A DNA stretch of 64,000 nucleotides from Mesocentrotus franciscanus (GCA_037976565.1 CP137667.1:34026425-34090424), one strand, 5' to 3'; shown: positions 21,506 to 33,799, numbered from the stretch's first letter. The notes: a model not told the origin generated them from the sequence alone. Made by a program: numbers and translations.

Positions 21506-21889
21506 TTTTCAGGCTAATCCTTCCATTTTTTATATTCAGACAAGGACATTTTAAATGCAAGTTGACTTTGTTTGAAAAGTGATATTCTCATATTTAAAAA
21601 TTCACAACATTCCCTTTTCCTAGATACTTCTAGGGTTATAAAGTTTGATATCGTTACATACATGCAGGAAATTGTAACTTTTGATTATGATTACAACAAA
21701 TAATTAATATAATGTTAATGCTGACTATTGTAAAAGTTATAGGTACAATCACAATGAAATAAGGAATAAGGAAACGTATAGTGACTAAGTAAAGAGCATA
21801 GAAAGATAAGGAAATCCGGGTAAGTAGGCCCGACACCATGTGCTTCACACAGGTGCAAATGGGAGTTGTGGTTTTTTATCGAAGATGAT

Positions 21890-22870
21890 GCCCAGTAAGC
21901 AGGGGCGGCGATTTCTTTTCATGACCGGGGGGGCGAAATGCGAGGGACGAAGGAGCAGTGGCGTAATGAGCAAAAACGTTTGGGGGGCATCACCACCACT
22001 CTTACATGTTACGCAGGCCCTGGGAACGTTTTTCAAAGTGGGGAGGCTAAAGTATTTACGATCAGGTAGAGCAAAGCGAGCGAAGCAAGTGGAGCGTAAA
22101 TTGGCGTGGGGTCCAGAGACAAAGCCAGGGGGCGGAGCCCCCGGAAACTCAGGGGTTTTAGGCATTTAATTACGGTCAGATGAGCAAATTTTGATACCTT
22201 ATTTGTGACACTGGCATGCAGGTCACTAATTGGAGTGGGGTCCAGGGAGCGGAGCCCCCAGAAGCTCAGGGGTTTTAGGCATTAAATTACGATCAGATGA
22301 GCATCCAGGGGCCGCCTTAGGGCCCTTGGTGGGGTCCAGGGGGCAGAACCCCCGGAAGCTCAGGAAAAAATCATACAATTTCAGCAACATTTATAAATCA
22401 CTGGTATCGAATTAGAAATAAACCACGTTTGAATTTTATTTGGGGGAACTGCCCCCAAGCCCCCCCCCCATCAGTACGCAAGTGCGAGGTAGCATAGTGA
22501 ATGAGAGGGGTGAAGGTGACGGAAGTGACTACCCCTTCACAAGTTTTTGAAGTTTTGTTGCATTAAAAAATTACATTCCTTAGCAAAACTACAGTATAAA
22601 AACAAGCAATATACTTTTTTCACACTTCACTTTTCTCGATATTTACTTGTACATTTTGAAGGATATTATGCGAGGTAGCGTAGCTACCGAGTGAGAAAAT
22701 TTTTGTATTTTTATTTGTCTAAACGCTGCACTCTTGGGCCCTCCAGAGCCTAAAAGTTGTTGCAGTCTTTAGTCAGTATTTGCTATACATTTTTGTGTGC
22801 ACTTTTTCAAATTTGGAGGGGGGACGATCCCCCCTAAAAAAATTGAGGGGGACGTGTCCCCTACACTACA
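21890..22870. repeat. Tandem-like GGGGTCCAGGGGGCGGAGCCCCCGG modules
   Basis: A module with TGGGGTCCAG, GCGGAGCCCCCGGAA, CTCAGGGGTTTTAGGCAT and TTACGGTCAGATGAGCA occurs three times (about 22106, 22234, 22330) with progressive truncation. The flanks hold AGCGAGCGAAGC and GGGGGACGTGTCCCC strings. Such GC-rich palindromic modules are common inside invertebrate transposons, but I cannot name the family. Open frames across it on both strands reflect GC bias. Confidence 0.55.
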
Positions 22871-23016
22871 CTCCCTTTAAAGTAGCAAGACAATAATTCT
22901 AACGTAAAAGAAGATTAGAAAGTTATTCCAGTCACTAATCACTCACACAGAAATGTGGTGTTTTATTCGAAGCAGATAATCGTTCAATCTTCTTCTGGCA
23001 ACCATATTTAAAACAG

Positions 23017-23252
23017 GTGTCATGGTCAAGTGGATACGTCTTCGGACGGTGGATAACACGGTTCGTGGCTAGAGTCCCACTGCGACACAATACGTCCTTT
23101 GGCAAAATATGAATCTATATTTGCCACTCTCCACGCAGGTGCTAAAGTGACACCGATAGGAAAGAATTCCTTGAAATGCTGTGAGCACTGAAGTCGGTGT
23201 CCTAGCAGAGCCGGGGATATTGGAGCGCCTTATTGTTATTACTATTGTTTCA
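23017..23252 (+). mobile_element. tRNA-derived SINE, plus orientation
   Basis: A-box-like TCATGGTCAAGTGGA, a decayed B box, then TTTGGCAAAATATGAATC and TTGCCACTCTCCACGCAGG as in the other SINE copies, and a TTATTGTTATTACTATT tail near 23230. Confidence 0.6.
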
Positions 23253-23379
23253 AAGAGTAATCAATGAAAACGGATGCTTTTCAAAGTTATGAAATGTTAA
23301 TCGCTAAAGGCCTAAGGATTATAAATACTTAGTAAAAGCTAAATTTATTTTTAAAAGGGGAAAACAAAATTAATAATTA

Positions 23380-23632
23380 AATGATAATAATAGTAGTGGC
23401 TTCTTTTATAGCTCACATATCCGTCACGCCGAGACGCTGCTGGCGCTCTAGATTTATTGCCTCGGTCATAGCTTGCGGCCAATTATGTAGCGCTCTAGCA
23501 TATCTGAGTAGAGAGTGGTAAAAGCGGATTTTGTCTTGCCAAGGGACGTTAATTAATAGTGCCGGGGTGGGATTCCGACCCTCAACCCTTGGATTGAGAA
23601 TCAAGTGAATAAACCATTATACCACGACACCT
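23380..23632 (-). mobile_element. tRNA-derived SINE, minus orientation
   Basis: Minus-strand head GTGTCGTGGTATAATGG with a B-box-like GGGTCGGAATCCC, then CTTGGCAAGAC and ACCACTCTCTACTCAG, and a tail ending in AT-rich DNA at 23380. It faces the SINE at 23017-23252, forming an inverted pair. Confidence 0.6.
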
Positions 23633-23789
23633 CCATATTGAAGAAATAAATCCTGTCAGGTATAACTTTCTACCTACAAGAGACTATCATTTATATATTT
23701 TATCTCCCCTTTCCTATCTCTCTTTTTCATGATCCGAGAGTACCAATTTCTGATCAATATTGTACTCAACACAATTACTTAATGTTGCC

Positions 23790-24215
23790 CTCTCTCTCTC
23801 TCTCTCGTTGTCATTCTCTCTCTCTCTCTCTCTCTCTATCTCACTCACTGTATATATACGTGTGTGTGTGTGTGTGTGTGTGTGTAGGCGGTCGGGTAGG
23901 GGGCGGGGCTGCACACGCAAAATTAGCGAATAACACAGAAAAGAAAAGAAAACATATTTGGACTTTAGAGAGCACAAGTCCAAAAAATGAATTATTTTAC
24001 TATTATCTAATTTATTTAACAGCTGCCAATATTAAAGTAATTTTATTTTTTAGACTTCTATACCATCTTTCTCTCTCCTGTTTCTGCCATGCCTTCTCTC
24101 TCTCTCTCTCTCTCTTTTTCTCTCTCTCTCTCTATCTATCTATATTATATATATAAATATACATATATATATATATATTTATATATATATTATATATATA
24201 TATATATATATACAT
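23790..24215. repeat. CT, GT and AT microsatellites
   Basis: (CT)n at about 23792-23840, (GT)n at 23861-23885, (CT)n at 24090-24135 and (AT)n to 24215. All open frames across them are low-complexity artefacts. Confidence 0.9.
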
Positions 24216-24359
24216 TGTATATCTCCTCCTGCTACTCCTCATTTCTTCAACACTTCTCTTACCTCTCTACTTTAATCCCTTCATTCGTGTTTTCTCACTT
24301 TCTTCACCCATCTCTTCTCATACATATTTCCCTACTCCTTTCACACTTTTTCTTTCTAT

Positions 24360-24672
24360 TTCCTGATGTATCAACAAAAAACAAAAAAGTCTACGTTTAA
24401 AAACTGAGATACTTGGAGCATTTGTTATAGTAGAATATAGTGAATTCCAGAACCTGGGGCCAGTGGACATTAAAGTATTCAGAGTGAAGGTTGTCCTTGC
24501 ATAATTATGGTAAATGGAGAGCAGAAGCCTGTCTAGTATTATGGCTGTGAATTTGGTTATTTCTTCTAAAGATTTGAGCAAGGGCAGAAGGGAGGTCCCC
24601 ATAGTGAGTGAGTGCTAAACATGAGCATTCCAAGTTGCATTGAATAGAGATCTTCTAGTTTTAGAATACTTT
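24360..24672 (-). pseudogene. LINE RT C-terminal relic, cut by the gap
   Basis: Minus-strand fragments in different frames: ILKLEDLYSMQLGMLMF, then FRRNNQIHSHNTRQASALHL, then STGPRFWNSL and APSISVFKRRLFCFLL. This is the usual C-terminal order of a CR1/Jockey-like LINE RT, broken by frame shifts. The upstream part lies in the assembly gap. Confidence 0.7.
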
Positions 24673-25172
24673 NNNNNNNNNNNNNNNNNNNNNNNNNNNN
24701 NNNNNNNNNNNNNNNNNNNNNNNNNNNNNNNNNNNNNNNNNNNNNNNNNNNNNNNNNNNNNNNNNNNNNNNNNNNNNNNNNNNNNNNNNNNNNNNNNNNN
24801 NNNNNNNNNNNNNNNNNNNNNNNNNNNNNNNNNNNNNNNNNNNNNNNNNNNNNNNNNNNNNNNNNNNNNNNNNNNNNNNNNNNNNNNNNNNNNNNNNNNN
24901 NNNNNNNNNNNNNNNNNNNNNNNNNNNNNNNNNNNNNNNNNNNNNNNNNNNNNNNNNNNNNNNNNNNNNNNNNNNNNNNNNNNNNNNNNNNNNNNNNNNN
25001 NNNNNNNNNNNNNNNNNNNNNNNNNNNNNNNNNNNNNNNNNNNNNNNNNNNNNNNNNNNNNNNNNNNNNNNNNNNNNNNNNNNNNNNNNNNNNNNNNNNN
25101 NNNNNNNNNNNNNNNNNNNNNNNNNNNNNNNNNNNNNNNNNNNNNNNNNNNNNNNNNNNNNNNNNNNNNNNN
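24673..25172. other. Assembly gap, exactly 500 N
   Basis: A run of 500 N, a conventional scaffold spacer, so the true distance and content are unknown. Confidence 0.99.
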
Positions 25173-25896
25173 CATGGTGTAAGAGCAATCACCACAAAAT
25201 GCCTTATTTGGTTGCGCAAGACTGAGCTAATCTCAACCTCCAAACAGACCTTGATTTGATCTTTCACAGGTAACTGCTCATTAGTGAGTCTAATGACAGG
25301 CTTAATGAGTCTGGAAATACAGCAAGCACAGCTTGGTATTCAATGGGGATTTATTTCCATAGGGGATTAGCCAGATATCTTTATCTGGGGATTAGGGGTA
25401 GGGGTGTGAGAAGAGGAAGCTATAAAAAGGTTGGGAACGGTGTGACACAGGTAACTCCCACCTCCCTGTGTGACATCACAATGGGAGATTATGAGGTTTT
25501 GAGGAGAGAATAGTACTGCACTTGTACAGGTACTAGAGCTCTTTATAGAAATGTCATTTAGTTTACTACATGTTTACTTCGCAGCTAATGAACATGCTGT
25601 GAATAGGATACAGGCCCACATACATGTATTTACACTATGCAGGTACAGGTACATTTACATTTTTTTTTTTTCTTCCTTCTTTCGTTTTTTATATTTCCAT
25701 TGAATGACAAAGTTTATTAGGAAAAGGGCGAGAAAATATAGGGGATAGAGGATGTTGGCTAGACAAAGATGTGAAAACATGTACCAGTATGTGGGTTTTT
25801 TTTAAACATCCAGATACAAAAAGAAGTATCAAAGCAAATTTCAAAGAAGTATCAATATCATCTTTATGAATTTCAGTGATTTTAACATCATGTGTG

Positions 25897-25960
25897 GAGC
25901 CACAAGGGCATAACTTGTATACTTTAGCTCATACATGTAGTTAACGCCCTTCTGGCCCTG
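25897..25960. repeat. ~60-bp palindromic repeat, copy 2
   Basis: GAGCCACAAGGGCATAACT on the left; the right arm reverse-complements to GGGCCAGAAGGGCGTTAAC. Confidence 0.75.
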
Positions 25961-26224
25961 GACAGACAATCTGATGTTTAAAGAAAGGCAAAACAATAGG
26001 CCTGCACTTTTATGAGTCTCCTACCATGGACCCAACACTAATGTCCCTATCCTCCGAAAGAGAAAGTAAAATCATCTAAAAATGTTTTCAAAGCAGAATG
26101 AAATGGAGCATTTAAAAGAGTTTGAAATAAATCCAAGGTTGGAAGTGAGAAAAGAAACCATTTAAAAGCATAGAAATAAATAGATAGGGATAAGTGGGAC
26201 AATAAGAAAAGAGAAGATAGTGAT

Positions 26225-26800
26225 ACAATTACAGAGAGAGAAAGAGAGGGAGAAAGAGAGGGAGAGATAGAGAGAGAGAGAGAGAGAATGGGGAGTTTAA
26301 GTTATGTAACATTACTTATGACCACAAATCACAGAAAATTGTCAACTTTTCTTCACTAGCCTGCGTGACTAAATCACTGGTTTTTACAAGATTGCCAATC
26401 AATAATAAGTCATGCCGGAAAGAGGCAAAATAATAAAGAAAGTGAAACTTTGAGGGGAGAGAGAGAGAGAGAAAGGAGAGTTACACTATTAGGTCACATG
26501 CATGACTCCAAGTAATAGAACATTGTTGTAGATTGCATGACTAAATTAATGGTTTTCACAAGACTGCCAAATCCTTCATGAGGTCATGTGAAAAAAAGAC
26601 AAAACAATGAAGAAAGTGAAACTTTTGAAGAGAGAGAGAGAGGGGGAGGAGAGGAGTAAGGTAACACACACGTCTACAAATGACAGAAAACAGTTAACTT
26701 TTATGTTGTCGCAAGCGTGACTAAATCACAGCACAAGACTGCCAAATCTCGGGCCAAGTCATGCGGATAAGATTAAACAAGAAAGAAAGTGAAACTGAGG
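26225..26800. repeat. Three tandem ~180-bp units headed by (GA)n
   Basis: Each unit has a GA tract, then GTAAC..CA, ATGACAGAAAA-like text, GTGACTAAATCA, ACAAGACTGCCAAATC, GTCATG and AAGAAAGTGAAACT. Starts are near 26225, 26459 and 26630. The units are diverged, so the duplication is old. Confidence 0.7.
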
Positions 26801-27460
26801 TTTAAAGAAACTAAGGTTTAAATAAGCGAGAAAATAAAGAAAACTCCCCACAGACTTGCCACAAATGGCACAATTCAATTACATGAATTCAAATACAGCT
26901 GCAACAAACCCATAGGATTATCTATTGTTAATGTCTTGTCTTTTGAAGATTTCCCCCAATTTGCTATTAGACCAAAACCAAACAGTCATTGAATAGGGAG
27001 GGGCGTATTAGTAGTCCTTTGGAGTGATTCAAAGTGAGAAAGTGTAGTACTGTTCATCTTTTTTTGCTTTATAGAAAATGTAGATGTAAGAGAAATAGAG
27101 AGAGAGAGGGGGGACAGGAAGAAAGATAGAGAGGGAGACAGAGATAGAGAAAAAGGGGCGGGGTAGAGAGATAAGAGTCTATGAACTAGTTAATAGAATG
27201 ATTCCCCCCCCCCCTCTTCTTCTCTTCGCATTTTGCTTTCGTATGAAAATAACAAGTTCACACCTAAAAATATTTGAGTTCAGCTGTCTTCTCTCTAAAC
27301 AAATCTAGCAAATCTGTCCACAATCTAAACTAACACATTCACACCTACATGTAGATGGCTTTTTGTACAAACATGATTTGTCACCATCTTGCAACATACA
27401 TGTACATGTTTCCTAAATAGTAAATGGACCATGGACAGAATAAATTAAACAATTTTATGA

Positions 27461-27530
27461 GTACCAAAAGGGCATTAACTATTCACTCTTATCAAACAGG
27501 AATATAAAGTACTGCCCTTTTAGCTATTAG
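27461..27530. repeat. ~60-bp palindromic repeat, copy 3 (diverged)
   Basis: CCAAAAGGGCATTAACT left; right arm TACTGCCCTTTTAGC. A diverged member of the palindrome family. Confidence 0.5.
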
Positions 27531-27665
27531 AAGAAAACAATTTATTATTTATAAATATAAAGTCTAGCCTACTTCCTTATCCAACTAGTAGTCAGTCAAT
27601 CACTCAAATGTTGTTGAGTCAAAATATTTTCCATGAACTGTATCAAAACATTATGTAGTCCGATG

Positions 27666-27735
27666 AGAGTCAGAAGGGCATAACCATTTGATGTCATGTA
27701 GTTTTACAAAGAGTTAACACCCTTCTGGCTTTCAG
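27666..27735. repeat. ~60-bp palindromic repeat, copy 4
   Basis: GAGTCAGAAGGGCATAACC left; the right arm reverse-complements to AAGCCAGAAGGGTGTTAAC. Confidence 0.75.
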
Positions 27736-28440
27736 CAGATGCTGTTACAAATTACAACTGATACTATTTTCACTCAGGAATTTGTCAACGTAGCCTCATT
27801 CTTGTATAAACAATGTAAGAAAACTAGGGTAAATCTACCACAGATATTAACTTGCAGGTGCTTGCATTATTCTCAATTAAACACTAAGAATAACTCCATT
27901 GTTCATGTCAACAATGTAGTGTACATTTCCCTCAGTGGTGGTATAGTTAAGGTAGAGTTCAGTACTCTCAGATAGATTTTCGAGTGACTTACAAAAAAAA
28001 AAATCAATTTATGCATGTACATGTAGTTTCATTCAGATATATAAAGCAAATTATTAAAGGCATCGATTAACAATGTTAAATCTGATATGCATGGCCATAC
28101 GTGTTATCAGTGTCTGTGATATGGTGTAATATTGAAGCCCTAAAAAAAATCATGTGCTTCAAAATGATCATGAAGTGCCTCAAAAAAGTAAAAATCTTTG
28201 AATGACCGGTTTTACCATACTCATTTTCCCGATAGACTGTAGTGTTATCAAAACCGTTAGGAAAACAAATTTTTAAATTTCGATTTCGAATCATAAATAT
28301 CTTGATAATCAGACAGGCGATCGGCTTGTAAAAGTCATGGGGTTCCTGACAGACCTAAAGGTTTATAATTATCATTGCAGCATGAGCTAAACCCAGGATT
28401 TTGTTTCAGAATCTGTGACAAAGTTACCCAATCCCTTTAA

Positions 28441-28975
28441 AGGTACTATGTCCCATTTGCAGGCCAAAAAAATGAAAAGGTTAAATTCCAATGGCATTTG
28501 AAAGACAATACTAATTTAGAACTTCCCTAAAAAAAGGGGCTTGAAAATGTCTTTAAGTGGGAAAATAACGACTATTAGTTGTCGAATCGACTTAGGAGCT
28601 ATAGAGCCAGTAAGTAATAGTCTGATTTTTCAGACCATTGTACCGAATGGTCGTACGTTTTATGCTGCGCAAAGATTCAATCAGTTTAATTTTGGCCATT
28701 ACAAGAAGTGGGTTATTGATGTAGACAAATGCTCATGTACCCTTTACAGCTCATTTTATGTATGTTATTACCAAAGATGAAAAAGCCAGTCAGTCACTCA
28801 ATAGTGTCTGACAGTGAAGTCTAGCAAGTAAACGGGTTTCCTTGCATAATTTGAATATTAGGACACTGCAAACTGCTAAAAATTTCACAGATAGGACATA
28901 CTGTACGTGACATATTCATAATTCCTGCAAAGTTCTACAGAATTTGATGTTGGCTGCAAAAGGGACATAGTATCT
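28441..28975. mobile_element. 535-bp TTAA-flanked MITE
   Basis: Termini AGGTACTATGTCCC and (reverse complement) AGATACTATGTCCC, extending through a TTTGCAG motif on both sides, with TTAA outside each end (28437-28440; 28976-28979). The 79-codon frame inside it has no recognisable domain. Confidence 0.8.
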
Positions 28976-29090
28976 TTAAGGGACCGGATTGATCTTTTAA
29001 AGCCCGTCTGCACTGGTTTGGCCAGGAGGGATTAGACCTGTCAGTGTGGTCACTGACAGGTAGTTATCTCATCAACTCAGCTCTCAACTT

Positions 29091-29548
29091 AGACCCCGTT
29101 CTCATTCACTTCGTTGGAGCGGTCTAACTAAGACCCGTTCCTCAGGAGCGGTTCTTAGGTGAGTGAGAATGGTCAAAGTGGTCCAGGAAGTGGACTTCTG
29201 GACCGCTCCAGAAGACCACCTCGGGAGGTGGTCTTGAGGAACGGGTCTTATTAAGAGCGGTTTGGAGCGCTCTAACGTGCGAGTGTGAACGGAAGCGTAC
29301 TTTGAACGGAAGTGGTCTAGTGACGTTGCACGCGAAACATGTAGTACGGTACATACGCTTAGTATTCCGCGCGAAAAATTTATCCGCTGACCTGAGCTGC
29401 CATAGCAACAAGACCACTTTGACTCGTGGAGCGGTTTGAGCCATAAAAAACTGCTCGGAGTGTGAACCCTCGCAAACCGTTCCTCAAGACCCGTTCCTCT
29501 GGAGCGGTCTAACTAAGACCACTTTCAAAGTGAATGAGAACGGGGTCT
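29091..29548. mobile_element. 458-bp GC-rich MITE, full copy
   Basis: Perfect 20-bp terminal inverted repeats AGACCCCGTTCTCATTCACT. The interior has further palindromes (GACCACCTCGGGAGGTGGTC) and repeated GACCGCTCC strings. A TA flanks the GACCCCG core on both sides. Higher GC than its surroundings. Confidence 0.85.
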
Positions 29549-29992
29549 AACATAAGAAAAAGAGGATCATGGGGGACCAACGGGCACCGCTTAGGCATTG
29601 TTTTCTATATAGAGGGAGCAAGTAGCTACAAGTAGTGCAGTGGGGCTTTAAAGGGGATCCGGATTTATCTTTGAATAGTCTGTATGCATGAGCCCTGTCT
29701 TAAGAAAGGAATACTCAATGTACTTAAAATGGAACGTGACCATATGAGGGTTAAAAGCACTTTAGCCCACCCAGATTCATTACTTATGCAGAGGGAGGGG
29801 GAGTTGATGAAGGAATATATAGTGACAGGATTAAAGCGATGAAACTTGTTAGGTGGTCGTTGAATTGGCTGTTAAGTCTGCATAAAACTTGGTTCATACA
29901 ATATAAAATAAAAAAGATTATAAATGCAGTTAAGAAAATATCCTCTTTACACATTCTGAAAGTGTTCTTGTGTAAACTTAGGCATTTGACCG

Positions 29993-30379
29993 TAAGGTTT
30001 GCGAGCGTTCACACTCCGAGCAGTTTTTTATGGCTCAACCGCTCCACGAGTCAAAGTGGTCTTGTTGCTATGGCAGCTCAGGTCAGCGGGTAATTTTTTT
30101 CGCGCGCGGAATACTAAGCGTATGTACCGTACTACATGTTTCGCGGAACGCCACTAGCTCACTTCCATTCAAAGTACGCCCGCTCACACTGCACGTTAGA
30201 GCGCTCCAAACCGCTCTTAATAAGACCCGTTCCTCAAGACCACCTCCCGAGGTGGTCTTCTGAGCGGTCCAAAAGTCCACTTCCTGGACCACTTTGACCG
30301 TTCTCACTCACCTAAGAACCGCTCCTGAGGAACGGGTCTTAGTTAGACCGCTCCAACGAAGTGAATGAGAACGGGGTCT
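29993..30379. mobile_element. Same MITE, inverted and truncated copy
   Basis: The reverse complement of the 29091-29548 element over nearly its whole length, ending in AACGGGGTCT at 30379. The other terminus (about 75 bp) is missing. The two copies form a large inverted repeat around about 440 bp of unrelated DNA. Confidence 0.85.
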
Positions 30380-30708
30380 TAGAGTTTCCATATTCTTCAA
30401 TAGATTATACAAAATTGTATTTTGTTTGCTTTTGAAGCAGTTGTTGGCAATTATTGCTCATTCAAATGTCTTCTACAGAGCTCTGAACTGCTGAACATGT
30501 TTTTTGTTTTGTTTTGGAGAAAATACTAAAAAGAAATGTATTTTACTTGCTACATGCAAAGCAATCAACAATGATAGAACTGATTAATTCAACAAACCAG
30601 ATGATTTAATCAGTATTGTAATAAAAACCAAAAAGGAAAAATCAAAATCCTATTTTCATCTCTTAGATTATAAAACCTAAAAAAAGAAAGAATTCAAGAG
30701 TTGTTTAC

Positions 30709-31047
30709 CTAAAATAACCAAGTTCACAAAAGTTCCATTGCCTATGCTTTCCAAGTCAGAGAGCTCGATGATCTGGCACTCGTAGATACCGGCATCATCG
30801 ACTGTCACGCCCGTCATGACCAGCGACGCCCCATTATCCACCAGAGAGACACGCCCCTGGAAGGCGGGGCTTATGATGGCTTCGCTGGAGTCGAAAAGGA
30901 CGAAGAAGGGTTGAGAGATATCCTGGCGCTGCCATTGGAGGATGAAGAGAGCGACAGGGAAGTCTGGGGGCGGGGTCGGTAGGACACGGTCGCAGGGGAG
31001 GATCACCGTGTCCCCGTCACGGGCCTCGACGATGATGGCTCCTGAAT
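30709..31047 (-). CDS. V-set immunoglobulin domain exon
   Basis: On the minus strand a pyrimidine-rich tract and AACAG acceptor precede 31047, and an AG/GTAAAC donor follows 30709. The 339-nt exon is phase 1 at both ends, the classic symmetrical Ig exon. The peptide reads GDTVILPC (first Cys), a FILQWQRQ strand (core Trp), GRVSL, ASLVMTGVTVDDAGIYECQI (D-x-G-x-Y-x-C with the second Cys) and FVNLVILG (last strand), so a complete V-set fold with the usual Cys-Cys spacing. It belongs to a secreted or cell-surface protein acting in adhesion or recognition, but no other exon of the gene is visible here. An isolated exon with intact splice sites implies a gene with long introns running through this region on the minus strand. 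Confidence 0.85.
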
Positions 31048-33464
31048 CTGTTGAAAAATTAGAAAAATTAGTAAAATTAATATTTTCAAAAGATGAAAGA
31101 TCACTACTTACGCCTACATGTATACAGGGGTGCACGTGTATGGGCATATGGTGCAATGTACCTGTACAAAATCATCTGTTGAAACCCTTCTGGATCTGAA
31201 CAGACGATACGTACGTACAGTTTATTTTAGCACTTTCTATACATGCTCTTTAAACACTTCCAAAGTAAAAATCGAATTAAAAGTGTGAAAAAACCTTTTT
31301 ATTTACAAAGATTACAAAGGTAAAGCTATCAAAATGAAAATAACAGTTTTTTCTCAATTGAGTTTACTTTATTGTCACCGTAAACACTAAGCATTGGTAA
31401 TACAAAATTTTCAGTTTTTCTCATATAATGTTTTACTATTTCTCTGTTCAGTGGAAATTCTTCATCACTCAAAACTCACTGACACCAGATAATCATCGAT
31501 ATTTGATGAGCGTCGAGATAGAGAATTTCTCAGACAGAAAAACAAGAGTGCCAATAATGAGAGCTTTTTCTTTCTCTCTCTCTTGGTGAGGTTATTACGA
31601 TAATGAATTCTTTGTATCACAACGGAGATGGAGCCAAAGAGCAGACTAATTCATACAGAGACGTGAGATTTTCCCTGTTAGGCTTCTTGCTTTGTACATT
31701 CATAGATGTACATGAGTCATGTAGCCTGCAAGCGCTGTTGATATCTCATTGGAGAAAAGAGAAGAAAAAGGGAGAAGATAGTGATAAGGATACAGAGATC
31801 GAGATAGAGACAGAAAGGGATAGACAGAAAGGGAAAGAGAAAGAGGGGAAAGACAGTGGGAGAGAGAGAGGGGAAGGGGAGAGATAGCAAGGGGGAGAGA
31901 CAGAGAGAGAATTTATGTAAAGCATGGAAGAAAGAGAGGAAAGGAAAAGAAAAAGAATAAGGGAAGAGGGAGAGACACAGAGAGAGACAGAGAGAGAGAG
32001 AGAGAAAAAGGGGAGCGGCGAAGGGGATCTTAGCGTAACATTTTACAACAAAGAGCTGGGGGTGTCACAGTAACCGACTAACCGTATATATAAACTGCCC
32101 ACTTACTATGCAAATGCAATCTTAACACATACAAAGCTCTCTATCTGAGATGGTGACTCTGAGTGCTAATTAGCTTCACAAGTATTTAGAGCCTTAATTA
32201 GAAAATGATTAAAATTCTTAGTCACCAGGTAACATAGTATTTCATTTGTGCAAGTAAAATTTCACAAGCAGCACATAGGGAAGGTTCAGAACAATCCATG
32301 TACAATTGTATGGTCATGATAAAGATATTATCTCTTTTTGATTTGTTTCATTTTAATAGGGGTATGTTTACTAGGTCTGAGAGGGGATAATTGGTTGTGT
32401 CTGTTAAAAAACACACTCAATTGTTTCACTTGTAAATAAAGAGTTGTATCCTGGGCCTATACACTGTTCAGCCAAAACAGAGTTTACACTTGAAGGAAAA
32501 AAATATCTACAAATCCACAGTTAGAATCAAATGTTGTTGTAAATCAAACTATGGCAAAAACAATTAAGGCCTTTTAAATATCTTAAGAATAATATAATTC
32601 TACAAGTTCAACATGGCAACATTTTGCTGAATAAGATCTACAATATCAAACAAGCATCCCCGCCCCAAGAAAAAAAAATCAGAGTTGTAATTGTGGTTGC
32701 ACTGTGTAATCGTTGCTGAAATTTTTATAATTTTTATTTTCATTCATTTGATGTATTTCTGAAGATTTATAACTGTCATTGTAATTATTACTATTATGTC
32801 CACTTTTATGTAGAAAAGTATTTCATCTACTTTGTGTATTACAAGACTGACCAGTTCATACACAGTGCATGCATGCGAGCCTACAATACACATTGTATCC
32901 ATGCTTGAGAAGGCATCACTGTTCTCTAGAGTCTTGTGAATGAGGACGAAGGGAGGATGGATGGGGAGAGGGAAGAGGCAAAGGAGATGGAGTAATATCA
33001 TAAAGTGATTATAAGCAGATGTCCAGATATGCTCCTGGTCATATGCACTTCACATCCTAAACAAAGGAGTGATTTTAGGCAGGAAATTAGATGGAAAATT
33101 GCTCACACCTCCCAACCCCAAAATAGATGCTGAGACAAATTCCTACATCATCTTGCAATGTAGGCCTATATGGAAATTGACCAAAGGTTTACATAATACA
33201 GTGTTGATAACAATGATGATGATGATAATGATGATGATGATGATGCTGATGATGCTGATAATCATTGTATTAAGAGTGTGGAGACACAATATATATAAAA
33301 CTAATATAATTTTTTAATCTTGGAAAGACCAAGGAGATATGTGTATTAGGCTGAACTGGCAAGATATGCATCATTTGCAGAGAGAATGAGAGGAAGAAGA
33401 GCATTGGCCCATAGACATTTTAATACTCAGCGTATTAGCACCGCTCTGCCTCTCAAAAGACAAT
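31048..33464. other. Intron-like DNA, GA-rich tract, no gene seen
   Basis: Presumed intron upstream of the Ig exon. It holds GA-rich simple sequence at about 31790-32010 and an (ATG)n tract near 33213-33250. No further Ig-like frame was seen. Confidence 0.45.
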
Positions 33465-33694
33465 GGCCCGAATTCACAAAGGAGGTTTAACTTAACCCAT
33501 GGTTTAAACCCTTATTTACATAACCCATGGTTTAAAAGTTAGCTCAAAATAAGCGTACCTTGCCTTGCGCGAGTCTAATATTTGACCTCTGACTGTGTCA
33601 CGCTTATTTTGCGCTAATTTTACACCATGGGTTTATATGTAAATGAAGGTTTAAACCATGCGTTAAATTTAAACCTCCTTTATGAATTCGGGCC
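33465..33694. mobile_element. 230-bp Harbinger-like MITE
   Basis: Ends GGCCCGAATTCACAAAGGAG and (reverse complement) GGCCCGAATTCATAAAGGAG, 19 of 20 bases alike, with AAT directly outside both ends (33462-33464; 33695-33697), a 3-bp duplication as in PIF/Harbinger. CCCATGGTTTAAA strings repeat inside both arms. Confidence 0.75.
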
Positions 33695-33799
33695 AATGAA
33701 TTTGATTTCCTCCCTATTCTGTCTCATCAAACTAAACTATTGAATGTATCTATAAAGATGCATGGTCATGAAAATGATGTTCAACAGTTCAAAGCTTAA

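Larger units (their letters stand above)
25173..28440. other. Non-coding with repeats, no gene seen
   Basis: GA microsatellites, a triplicated unit (26225-26800) and three palindromic repeats, listed separately. No exon-like frame is supportable on either strand. Confidence 0.5.

Noticed and set aside
21840..22415. Open frames on both strands in GC-rich DNA
   Set aside because: They lie on repeated GGGGTCCAGGGGGCGGAGC modules and show no domain.
24566..25267. Long frames of 175-233 codons
   Set aside because: They are made of N.
29142..29444. A 100-codon minus-strand gene
   Set aside because: It lies wholly within a MITE with perfect terminal repeats, and its mirror image occurs in the second copy.
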